64,000 nt of DNA from Aspidiotus rigidus (Eukaryota; Arthropoda; Insecta; Hemiptera; Diaspididae). Each line of letters opens with the position of its first letter. Position 1 is the first letter of the stretch. A program made the translations under genes and the position numbers. The notes beneath the pieces were generated by a model that saw nothing but the letters and a program-made list of their open reading frames with translations, was not told the DNA's origin and made no database searches. Of the stretch, positions 23,054-30,467 are shown in pieces. Where the stretch lies: positions 124,001-188,000 of the forward strand of contig JAVHKY010000039.1 in NCBI GenBank assembly GCA_035079385.1, read 5' to 3'.

Positions 23054-23662
23054 ATGGCGTATTTGAGTGCCCGACGGTTTCAAGATCTATCTTATTTACC
23101 AAAGCCACTCGGATCAGGTTTAGCAAACTCTATTGTCGATAGTTTACCCTTTGAATTACATGTACCAGGCGGTTACCAGTTCCTTGGTCCTGGGACGAGG
23201 CTGGAAAAAAAACTACACGATAAAGTTGCACCTATTAATGCACTTGATGCTGCAGCATTGGAACACGACAAAGAATATCAGAGGACAACTGATACCACAG
23301 AGAGAGCTGAGGCTGACAAAATATTAGCAAATAAAGCCTGGGACCGAGTTCTAGCAAAAGATAGTGGATTAGGTGAAAAAACTGCTGCTTGGTTGACTAC
23401 TAATGCGATGAAACTAAAAGGTTTTCTAGGTCAAGGTCTTTCCAGAAGAAATGGAGGCGTCATAAAAAGACGCAAAATTAAAAAGAGACGCCGAGGAAAA
23501 ACAAGAACCAAAAAAAAATGTCGCGGTAGAGGTATGGTTATTATGAAAAAAAAAGGTAATGGATTAAGAAAAAAAAAAAGGAAAACAAAAAACAAAAAAC
23601 GAGGAAATGGTCTAATGCAGACTTTTTTAAGAACAATGAAGAAGAAAGGAAGAAAATCATAA
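23054..23662 (+). CDS. parvovirus-type phospholipase A2 protein with a very basic tail
   Basis: 202 residues. Residues about 30-75 form the viral PLA2 core: the Ca-binding loop YQFLGPGTRLEKKL and the catalytic ALEHDKEY (His-Asp dyad), followed by a helix rich in Ala/Asp and DSGLGEKTAAWLTTNAMK. In parvoviruses this enzyme opens endosomal membranes during entry, and adintovirus-like elements carry it too (family knowledge). From residue 135 to the end the chain is almost all Lys/Arg/Gly (RRKIKKRRRGKTR, KKRKTKNKKRGNGL), resembling adenovirus core proteins. The long A-runs coding Lys are prone to slippage. The ATG at 23054 follows an AAAATGG context. Confidence 0.88.
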   Translation: MAYLSARRFQDLSYLPKPLGSGLANSIVDSLPFELHVPGGYQFLGPGTRLEKKLHDKVAPINALDAAALEHDKEYQRTTDTTERAEADKILANKAWDRVLAKDSGLGEKTAAWLTTNAMKLKGFLGQGLSRRNGGVIKRRKIKKRRRGKTRTKKKCRGRGMVIMKKKGNGLRKKKRKTKNKKRGNGLMQTFLRTMKKKGRKS

Positions 23663-24051
23663 TTTGTACATTAGGTAAACATCCTCTGTCAAGTGATGAG
23701 ATATTACAATTTATTAAACTTGTGAAGATTCCACATTTTCGAGGTATTTTCATGAGGGATACATTACCAAACTGTCCTCGTTTGAAAGAAAGTATGATAG
23801 TAAATCTCGATGATTTTAAGGGTAGTGGTTCTCATTGGGTTAGTTTTTGGAAAAAAAATGATAAATTTATAGAATATTTTGATTCTATGGGCGTCCAACC
23901 CCCACTGGAGCTAATAAACTATTGGTATCGTAGGAATCCCAACATTTCTGTAGTATACAATTGTGATCAAATTCAAGCAATAGATGATAATATTTGCGGA
24001 CATTTGTGTATTAATTTTCTTTTACAACAATATCTTACGCAATGTATATAA
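23560..24051 (+). CDS. adenovirus-type cysteine protease (adenain-like), start uncertain
   Basis: The virion maturation protease of the Polinton lineage. Catalytic elements in order: His in SGSHWVSFWK (about 23830), the acidic residue in EYFDSMGVQPPLELI (about 23877) and Cys in NICGHLCINFLL (about 23998). The open frame runs from the stop at 23557 and already contains family-typical sequence (LSSDEILQFIKLVKIPHFRG) before the first ATG (23752). The real N-terminus must therefore use a GTG (23722), be spliced, or be read by frameshift from the overlapping phospholipase frame. About 100 overlapping bases with that gene support the last idea. Confidence 0.85.
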   Translation, partial: WIKKKKKENKKQKTRKWSNADFFKNNEEERKKIIICTLGKHPLSSDEILQFIKLVKIPHFRGIFMRDTLPNCPRLKESMIVNLDDFKGSGSHWVSFWKKNDKFIEYFDSMGVQPPLELINYWYRRNPNISVVYNCDQIQAIDDNICGHLCINFLLQQYLTQCI

Positions 24052-24769
24052 CTTCAATTGAACTTATCGGGCTTCTACAAATCATACAGTTATTAGAATA
24101 GTTAGAAGCTTTCTTTGAACAATCTATACAAGAAACTATATGTTTACACGGTAGATACAGAGCATTTCTATGATTGCGGAAACATATCGAGCATAAAATC
24201 AAATCTTTATTCGATGCCTTCATATTTTTGATAATTTTTCTTTCTTTTGCATCCTCTGACAATTCAACAATTGGAACTGGAAAAACATCAGCTCTGATTC
24301 CGCATTTTTGCAAATGAATGTGTAGATCATTGTCTGTTGCAAAATGAAGCAGACAAAATCTGCAGATGTGAATCCGTTGACGACGATTTGGTGCTATTTG
24401 ACTACCCAGCAGTCTGCTCATATCTCGAATCACAAAATATCGTCCATATTTTCTGTTTTTATTCTTATTTTTGCTATTCACAAATAACAAATCAATGTGC
24501 CGTTCCGATTCATAATTTTTGCTGATTAATAATGGTTTCACGCCGTTGATACAAACCCCAAATACATTGATGCTCAAATTATTTGTCCTTTCAAAATCAG
24601 GAATATTCTCTATATTCATAAAGGTCAGTTCAGCATCCCATATCAGGTCTTTAAACTTTGAATTCAAACAAAATTCGAATGATATGTAATCGGGAACCCT
24701 ATACATACCATAATACTGGATACATCGTTTTACATGTATAAAAGCTGGTAAAGAGGTTCTCAATCTCAT
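24035..24769 (-). CDS. polymerase-type zinc-finger domain fused to an IAP-type RING finger
   Basis: 244 residues from the ATG at 24769; a TTG lies 8 codons upstream. The N-terminal ~160 residues resemble the pre-exonuclease segment of insect Polinton/'organellar and viral' B-family polymerases: SINVFGVCINGVKPLLISK, HIDLLFV, FVIRDMSRLLGSQI and a C2HC finger (CRFCLLHFATDNDLHIHLQKC). The last 55 residues are a C3HC4 RING with IAP-like spacing (CSICFRNHRNALYLPCKH, CIDCSKK, CMICRSPI) close to the C-terminus. RING domains of this kind are E3 ubiquitin ligases. No BIR domain is present. It converges with the protease gene, and its 3' end overlaps that gene by 17 bases. Confidence 0.75.
   Translation of the reverse strand: MRLRTSLPAFIHVKRCIQYYGMYRVPDYISFEFCLNSKFKDLIWDAELTFMNIENIPDFERTNNLSINVFGVCINGVKPLLISKNYESERHIDLLFVNSKNKNKNRKYGRYFVIRDMSRLLGSQIAPNRRQRIHICRFCLLHFATDNDLHIHLQKCGIRADVFPVPIVELSEDAKERKIIKNMKASNKDLILCSICFRNHRNALYLPCKHIVSCIDCSKKASNYSNNCMICRSPISSIEVIYIA
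24734..24767 (+). promoter_or_regulatory. TATA box and initiator of the major capsid gene
   Basis: TGTATAAAAGC at about 24734-24744 is followed about 31 bases later by a TCATG initiator-like site. The major capsid ATG is at 24818. The same bases lie just inside the 5' end of the - strand RING gene. Confidence 0.5.
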
Positions 24770-24817
24770 GGTGAACAACACTACAAAGCACAACCAGAAG
24801 ATTCAACTGTTATAACA

Positions 24818-26023
24818 ATGACTGAGGCGATTGAGAGTTTGGAATATTATGACTATAGACCAGCGCTAACAGAGCGCATTAATGATTGGGCGTCTGAATT
24901 TCCAATAGAAGCTTACAATGAAAATGTGGTTACCCAACCAAGTAAGAGTTTACTTGTTTTATACGGTCAAATAGAGGTAAAAAATAAAGCTGATAACACA
25001 GTGATACAAGATATCACAGCTAGCACACAACTAGTCTTTAATGGAATTTTGCATGCATTTGATCGTATCGAGTATCATCTTGGAAATACCAAAATTGACG
25101 ATGTGATCCGTCCAGGTATTACAACCACACTCAAAGGTCTTGCATCATATTCCCGTTTAGATAACTTGAATGATGCAGGATGGTCTTTTGATGCTAAAAA
25201 GCCAGTCATTGATGCTAATGGTCGTTTTCTGATTACTATCCCCCTTTCTGTAATATTGGGAATTATGGAGGATTATAAAGGATATATTTATCAAATGCCT
25301 CAAAAACTCATTCTCACCAAACGTGCATCTTCATACGCTGTAAACTTGGTGAAGTGTACCAATGAAAATGTCACTGTTAGTGTCAGTTTTAAAGATATAA
25401 TATGGAGAATGCCGATAGTTAAATTTAATTTGTTGTATGATACAAAAATTAAAGCGGAAATTCTAAAAGGACATGAATATGAAGTTAACTTTAGACACTG
25501 GAGCTACAATTACTCATTGAATGCAAAAGGAGCGCAGGATTATATATGGGATCACCCTGTTAATTATAATAGAGCCAAGTACATTTTAATTGGATTTCAA
25601 AATGATCGTGAAGGAAAGCTCACAAAAGATAATTCCAAATTTGATTTTTGTGATTTACGTAGTGTACAAGTTCAATTGAATAACTCGGTATATTATCCTA
25701 AAGAAAGACCAATATGGAATAAAAATGACTTTAAATTTGGAACACTTTATACCATGTTTAAAGATTTTCAAGCATCCTATTACAATAAATCCTCCTCAGA
25801 TACTCACCCACTACTCGATATGACAACATTTATAGATGACTATCCCATTATTTGTATCGATTGTTCCCGTAAATCTGACAGTATATTGAAAGATTCTCTC
25901 ATAAATATTAAAATAAGATTTGAATGGGGTTCTGCTTTTCCTGATAATTCTATTATTCATTGTGTAATCATATCAGATTGTAAAGCAAAGTATAATCCCT
26001 TGCATTCTATCGCTGTCATGTAA
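24818..26023 (+). CDS. Polinton major capsid protein (double jelly roll, hexon-like)
   Basis: 401 residues. Typical features of adintovirus/Polinton capsid proteins are the N-terminal SLEYYDYRPALTERI, the strand block VTQPSKSLLVLYGQIEV, ILHAFDRIEYHLGNTKID, the middle IPLSVILGIMEDYK and KLILTKRASSYAV, the second jelly-roll opening IIWRMPIVKFN and the C-terminal INIKIRFEWGSAFPDN. Length fits the shorter insect members of the family. It forms the trimeric hexon of the icosahedral shell (family knowledge). The frame is intact. It is followed 38 bases later by the packaging ATPase. Confidence 0.9.
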   Translation: MTEAIESLEYYDYRPALTERINDWASEFPIEAYNENVVTQPSKSLLVLYGQIEVKNKADNTVIQDITASTQLVFNGILHAFDRIEYHLGNTKIDDVIRPGITTTLKGLASYSRLDNLNDAGWSFDAKKPVIDANGRFLITIPLSVILGIMEDYKGYIYQMPQKLILTKRASSYAVNLVKCTNENVTVSVSFKDIIWRMPIVKFNLLYDTKIKAEILKGHEYEVNFRHWSYNYSLNAKGAQDYIWDHPVNYNRAKYILIGFQNDREGKLTKDNSKFDFCDLRSVQVQLNNSVYYPKERPIWNKNDFKFGTLYTMFKDFQASYYNKSSSDTHPLLDMTTFIDDYPIICIDCSRKSDSILKDSLINIKIRFEWGSAFPDNSIIHCVIISDCKAKYNPLHSIAVM

Positions 26024-26039
26024 AATATATATAAAATTG

Positions 26040-26061
26040 GAAAAAAAAAAAAAAAAAAAAA
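26040..26061 (+). repeat. poly(A) run directly before the ATPase ATG
   Basis: An uninterrupted run of about 21 A ends at the ATPase start codon, so the untranslated leader of that gene is nearly pure A on the coding strand. Confidence 0.9.
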
Positions 26062-26730
26062 ATGGAAGTTATCAATTTTGACATCAATCCAATAAAAAAT
26101 AGGAGGGTAAAAGACCTGCCAGATTGCTCTAGATGCGCAATAATTGGGCCTTCTGGAAGTGGAAAATCCAATGTTCTCATGACCATTCTTTTGTACAAAG
26201 AACCTTTAAAAGCAATATATTTATGTTCACGTACATCTCATCAAGAGAAATATCAGTTGTTGGAGGAATTAATTGACACCTACAATGATGGAAAAAAGAA
26301 GAAAGAACGCATACAATTTTTTAAAATTACACCCGATACTTTACAACCTCCTTCAAAAACTCTATCAGATTCAATTTTAATATTTGATGACTGTTTGGCT
26401 GATAATCAAAATAGAATAGCCGCTCATTTTCAACATTCCAGACATAGTAATAATTCTTTATATTACTTGACTCAAAGTTATTCAAAAATTCCAAAAAAAT
26501 CTGGTATAAGAGAAAATTTCAATATGCTTCTGTTGTTTAAAATGGATTTGGTGAATTTAAGACAAATTTATTTAGAACATGTTTCTGATTTATCTTCTTT
26601 TGATCAATTTAAAGACATGTGTAGTAAATGTTGGGCTCACAATAGATTTAGCTTTCTTACCATGGATCCTGAAAATGATGATCCAAAGTGTAGATATAAA
26701 AGAAATTTTGAAAAGTGTATCTCTTTATAA
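26062..26730 (+). CDS. FtsK/HerA-type genome-packaging ATPase (A32-like)
   Basis: 222 residues. Walker A is IGPSGSGKSNVLMTI (residues about 30-44), Walker B is DSILIFDDCLADNQ (about 108-121), followed by the family block FQHSRHSNNSLYYLTQSYSKIPK and the C-terminal SSFDQFKDMCSKCW. It packages viral DNA into the capsid using ATP. The frame is intact, and the position directly after the capsid gene is usual for Polintons. Confidence 0.93.
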   Translation: MEVINFDINPIKNRRVKDLPDCSRCAIIGPSGSGKSNVLMTILLYKEPLKAIYLCSRTSHQEKYQLLEELIDTYNDGKKKKERIQFFKITPDTLQPPSKTLSDSILIFDDCLADNQNRIAAHFQHSRHSNNSLYYLTQSYSKIPKKSGIRENFNMLLLFKMDLVNLRQIYLEHVSDLSSFDQFKDMCSKCWAHNRFSFLTMDPENDDPKCRYKRNFEKCISL

Positions 26731-26752
26731 GAAAACAAAACACATTTTTTTT

Positions 26753-28161
26753 CTATTCTTGTTTATTTCCATAAGGTAAAGTATGGTAATTAGCTACAAT
26801 AACCCTCTTATCAAACTTGAAAATCAACTTTTTTTTACATTTTTTTGTTATAATATTTTTTGTCTTATCATCTCTAATAAATTGAACATTTTGCGTTATA
26901 ATTGAAATTTCATAATCAATCAATTGTTTCATAGTTTCCTCATTTATGATTAAAGAGTTTTGATAACATAGATTAAAACCTTTCATTTTCATACATTTGT
27001 CACCTAAAAATGTTCTATAAGAATACGATTTTGGACCAGAACTCATAAACTCCACGATGTAATCATCAGGCTTCAATTCATCTGAAAAACTTCCCAACGA
27101 TTCTCCTATTGGAACTCGATATCCTCCATCATCTACATATATGATAGAATCTAAAAAATAATAAATAATTGAAAATATGCGAGAAATTTTAGACAAAAAA
27201 ATCAACTTTTTTTTACCTGTGTCGCAGTATAATACATGTTCTTGTAATTTATCCATTTCTCGATACAATCTTATTCGAGCATTTGATGTAGTGAATAATG
27301 CTATCAAAACATTAGTACTGTAGTTGTTCTTTATATTTTCTACTTTTGGTTTGTACTTCATTTGGACTATATCATCTGTTAAAGGTAAAACATCCAATAC
27401 CTCAATATTATCATTTACCAAAATTTCGTAAAACCTAGCTGTAGAATGTACAAATTCAGTTGTTTCGAAACTATCACGTTGACCAAATTTACCATATAAC
27501 TGAAAATAAAAAAGAATATTTTCTAATTTCTGAGTTACTTTTTTTTAAAAGACATTAAAGTACTTACACTATTCATACATGTTTTCGCTATATTTCGTTT
27601 TATAGGATTTTCTTCTACCTCATTAGAATTGAGATCAATACCCATTTTTTCTTTAATTTCCTTTATATAATCTTCTTTTGACATTTTATGAGGGGTTGAT
27701 TGTAGTTTGAGACAAATAAAATGATCAATATAGTCACTGAACAAGGTTGTGGTCGCTTCATAATGCCATACTTCGTAAATTTTAATAATTCTGTATCCCT
27801 TTTCCAATGACAGATGAATTTCTGGGGTAGTCCAAGTTCCTATTAAACATCTAAGCTCAGATGAATGTGTGCACTTATTTTTGCACTGTTGGGCACATGT
27901 TCTGCATAGAGGAAATATAAGTTTATTGTAATTGGAGCCTTGCTGTTTTATTTTTATCGGTAGCACAGGTATAAAAAGTTGATCAGGTGGTAAGATTTTA
28001 CATTTTATCAAACCAAACCATTTTTGATCAAATGTTGAAGGATTCAAATATTTTTCTTTAATATGAGATAATGGATACTTATCATATCTCATTACTGTTG
28101 GATATAAGGATATGATATCAACATAACGAATCTTCTCTCCTTCATTGACAGTTTTGTACAC
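26753..28161 (-). pseudogene. protein-primed DNA polymerase B, palm/thumb part, three exons, exonuclease part missing
   Basis: C-terminal polymerase domain of a pPolB. Exons on the - strand are 28161-27568, 27499-27217 and 27150-26753. The introns are 68 and 66 bases with GT-AG ends (27500-27567, 27151-27216). Motif A reads VDIISLYPTVM just after the start. Motif B is split by the first intron, and the catalytic aspartate motif C is split by the second, immediately after its Thr codon. The fragment opens with GTG (28161) where the upstream 3'-5' exonuclease and TPR1 regions should be. The preceding N-terminal segment is in another frame. I infer an internal deletion with frameshift, so the enzyme from this copy should be inactive. 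Confidence 0.85.
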
Positions 28162-28802
28162 TCTGTATGATACATCTTTTCAAGCGACGATCCTCAGATA
28201 AATTGAGTACAGGTCGACGTTGATTTCCCTTTCCTGATAGTAAAACAATGACTTGAATATGAAATGTAGTCTCAGTAATTCTAATACTATCATCAGAATT
28301 GAGGATGGCAATCATTTTTTGTAAGACATCGTTCACCGGATCTGGACATTTTAATTTCGATGATACAGGATTATTTAGGTCTGCATTTTCTATAACTATT
28401 CGTAATAGGTCACGTTTATCGTGAAATTCTGGAATAATACTCTTAACATACTGAACTAGCTCTTCTAAAGCGATGGTAATTAATTCTTGTTTAGTTATTT
28501 CTTTAGGTAATTTATCTTTGAATGTAAATGTGAATTCCTTATCGTAAATTTTATACTTCTTCTGATAATTATTTCTAAATTGTTTCAGTTGGATAAATTT
28601 GGGTTCAAATATTTTGTTACCTTCTTCTTCTTCATTGGTAGGTTTCTTCTTTTTCTGTAAACCTTCCCCCTCTTTGGATGTAGAAGGTTCTTCAGATGGT
28701 TGATTATCCTCTTTTACAGAAGTAAAATTTACTCCTGTCCTCGATGGTAGACCTTTTGATTTGATTGGTAAACCACTTTCAAAAGAATTGGATCTTTTCA
28801 TT
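28142..28802 (-). pseudogene. N-terminal segment of the pPolB gene, cut off before the exonuclease
   Basis: About 220 residues from the ATG at 28802. A charged N-terminus (NQPSEEPSTSKEGEGLQ) precedes a domain seen at the front of insect Polinton polymerases (FTFTFKDKLPKEITKQ, ETTFHIQVIVLLSGKG, LNLSEDRRLKRCI). It ends out of frame with the palm part at about 28142-28161, where family members continue into a long exonuclease region. A TATATAAG box at 28845-28852 and a TCAGTC initiator upstream of the ATG look intact. The open frame extends upstream to 29254, but that stretch is promoter and repeat sequence. Confidence 0.75.
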
Positions 28803-28889
28803 TTGCTGAATGACTGAATGAAGACAGTACCCGCAATACTTGGTCTTATATAGTGTCCACTAGATGATAAAAAACTGAAAAACTGTAGG

Positions 28890-29260
28890 TAAGCAGTGAT
28901 AGAAAGAAAACATGTCTTTTTCAAAAATAGGGAAATGAAAAATAACTCACAGTGTTTTTTCAAATATGGAAAAAGATAAGTGAAAAAGTGAGAAACATGT
29001 TTTTCAAAAAAAATGAAAGAAGATAAATGAAAACTTTTTTTTTCTTTTTCAAAAATGGCTGAAAAGGTAGAAGAATAACCTTGAAGAGAGGTACTCAAAT
29101 GAAAAATACAGTGTTTTTTCAAAGATGGAAAAAGATAAAAAAAATGAAAGAAGATAAATGTGAAAAGGTAGACCTTGAAGAGAGGTAAATGAAAAATACA
29201 GTGTTTTTTCAAAGATGGAAAATGATAAGCAAAAAAGTAAAAACATGTTTTCATTGATAA
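28890..29260. repeat. degenerate minisatellite between the pPolB and OB-fold-like promoters
   Basis: The blocks AAATGAAAAATA, CAGTGTTTTTTCAAAGATGG, AAAAGATAA, GAAAGAAGATAAATG and CTTGAAGAGAGGTA recur three or four times in slightly different order. The block lies between two divergent TATA-bearing promoters, so it may hold regulatory sites or a replication signal (inference). Confidence 0.7.
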
Positions 29261-29285
29261 AGGAGAACCCTCTCTTTTTTAAAGT

Positions 29286-29297
29286 TGTATATAAATA
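29286..29297 (+). promoter_or_regulatory. TATA box of the OB-fold-like gene
   Basis: GTATATAAATATAG at about 29285-29298, roughly 45 bases upstream of the ATG at 29336. It is divergent from the pPolB promoter at 28845-28852. Confidence 0.5.
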
Positions 29298-29335
29298 TAG
29301 CAGAGAGCATCTACATATCCAACATTACTACCATC

Positions 29336-29827
29336 ATGGCAATGGAAAAACAACCATATATTGTGCCACTAAAATCAACTTTGAAAAATTTTAAACCTAC
29401 TAAAAATTTGAAAGATTTAAAAGCTAATGTTGTTCATATTGCAACACATATAAAATTGATAAAAACAAATTTTGGGCCGCGTTATGTGATTACTTTGGAT
29501 AATGAATTTGATATGTTCATGCCAGGAAGATTCAACGATGACTACAAAAATGAACAACTTCGAGAATCATTAGTGTACTTTATACGAGATAAAAAAGATT
29601 TGGTTTTTGGTCAAAACACATTTGGTGATTATAAGTTCATAATACCAAGCAAGAACGGATGTCTGTGCCATATTCCATTTCTCTGGAATGAGGGAGAAGT
29701 AATATGCGATTTGTGTCCAAAAAGTTGCAGTTCCACAACTCCAGGTGACCCATTGTGTCCATGCGTTGAAGGTAATAAATATGGTAAAATAAATAATTTA
29801 ACTGTCTACAAATCTCTGTTTGAATAG
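29336..29827 (+). CDS. small Polinton protein with an OB-fold-like N-terminal half
   Basis: 163 residues from the ATG at 29336; an upstream in-frame ATG at 29285 lies in the TATA region and is unlikely. Residues about 20-100 have the strand pattern of an OB fold: LKANVVHIATHIKLIKTNFG, RYVITLDNEFDMFMPGRFND and FGDYKFIIPS. Small ssDNA-binding proteins in Polinton-like viruses read similarly (a 'K(T)xxGxRYV..L' core), so a role in replication is likely but inferred. The C-terminal 55 residues are Cys-rich (CLCHIPF, CDLCPKSCSS, DPLCPCVEG), perhaps binding zinc. No close family is certain. Confidence 0.6.
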   Translation: MAMEKQPYIVPLKSTLKNFKPTKNLKDLKANVVHIATHIKLIKTNFGPRYVITLDNEFDMFMPGRFNDDYKNEQLRESLVYFIRDKKDLVFGQNTFGDYKFIIPSKNGCLCHIPFLWNEGEVICDLCPKSCSSTTPGDPLCPCVEGNKYGKINNLTVYKSLFE

Positions 29828-29865
29828 GGAATAAAAAACAATTTTGAAAAAAGTCTTTTTTATTT

Positions 29866-30462
29866 TCAATTATTTAACAATGGATGATGTCTATTCAAAT
29901 ACCACGCCATAAAATATGCTGTTTCTACCATAGGACAATGAGGAGTAGCAGCAGTATTATTTGCTAAATATAAATGACGTTTACACTGATACTTTAAAAC
30001 AGGCAACATTTCTTCATTATGAACAATATCTCTTAAAAAATGATTAAGAATTAAAACATTAAATTTTGGACATCTAAAATTACCTAAATCTACATAATTG
30101 TGAAAACCAATTTCCTCCAGTAATTCCTTTTCTATAGTACCACCTTTGAAAGCTATGGATCTTGTACTTACACTGCACTTACGTACAAGTTCTCGAAGAA
30201 TACTATAAATTTTCCTCCCTGGCAGATCATCGGGATAGTTTTTGAAACATAGACCTGAACATCTCTTCTCTACAAAATTTACTGTTTTTTTATCGAACTG
30301 TGATAAAGTATGAAACTTTCTATCCAAAGAAAACTTATAACAACTAGTTGACCGTTCATCCAGATCAGCAACTCCCATCTCTTTCCATAGAAATTTCTTT
30401 CGCTTATTCTTCTCTGTGACCATGAAACCTTCAATATCAATAATGAACCTTACAGATTCCAT
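29866..30462 (-). CDS. DEDD-type exonuclease-like protein (RNase H fold)
   Basis: 198 residues. The N-terminus FIIDIEGFMV carries a D-x-E motif like Exo I of DEDD exonucleases. A second acidic region is VDLGNFRCPKFN (about residue 120). The C-terminal HCPMVETAYFMAWYLNRHHP resembles the Exo III block of an insect family often seen with densovirus-like and Polinton sequences. FKGGTIEKELLEEIG matches the family's 'KG..K..L' helix. Substrate is unknown. It lies 5 bases downstream of the TBP-like gene and is read from the same strand, so the two are probably co-transcribed. The nuclease assignment is by motif only. Confidence 0.6.
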   Translation of the reverse strand: MESVRFIIDIEGFMVTEKNKRKKFLWKEMGVADLDERSTSCYKFSLDRKFHTLSQFDKKTVNFVEKRCSGLCFKNYPDDLPGRKIYSILRELVRKCSVSTRSIAFKGGTIEKELLEEIGFHNYVDLGNFRCPKFNVLILNHFLRDIVHNEEMLPVLKYQCKRHLYLANNTAATPHCPMVETAYFMAWYLNRHHPLLNN

Positions 30463-30467
30463 TTTTT

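Noticed and set aside
28803..29254. Upstream extension of the PolB N-terminal frame (Phe-rich)
   Set aside because: The Phe-rich reading is the reverse complement of A-rich repeats, and the TATA box lies downstream of it, so it is untranslated.
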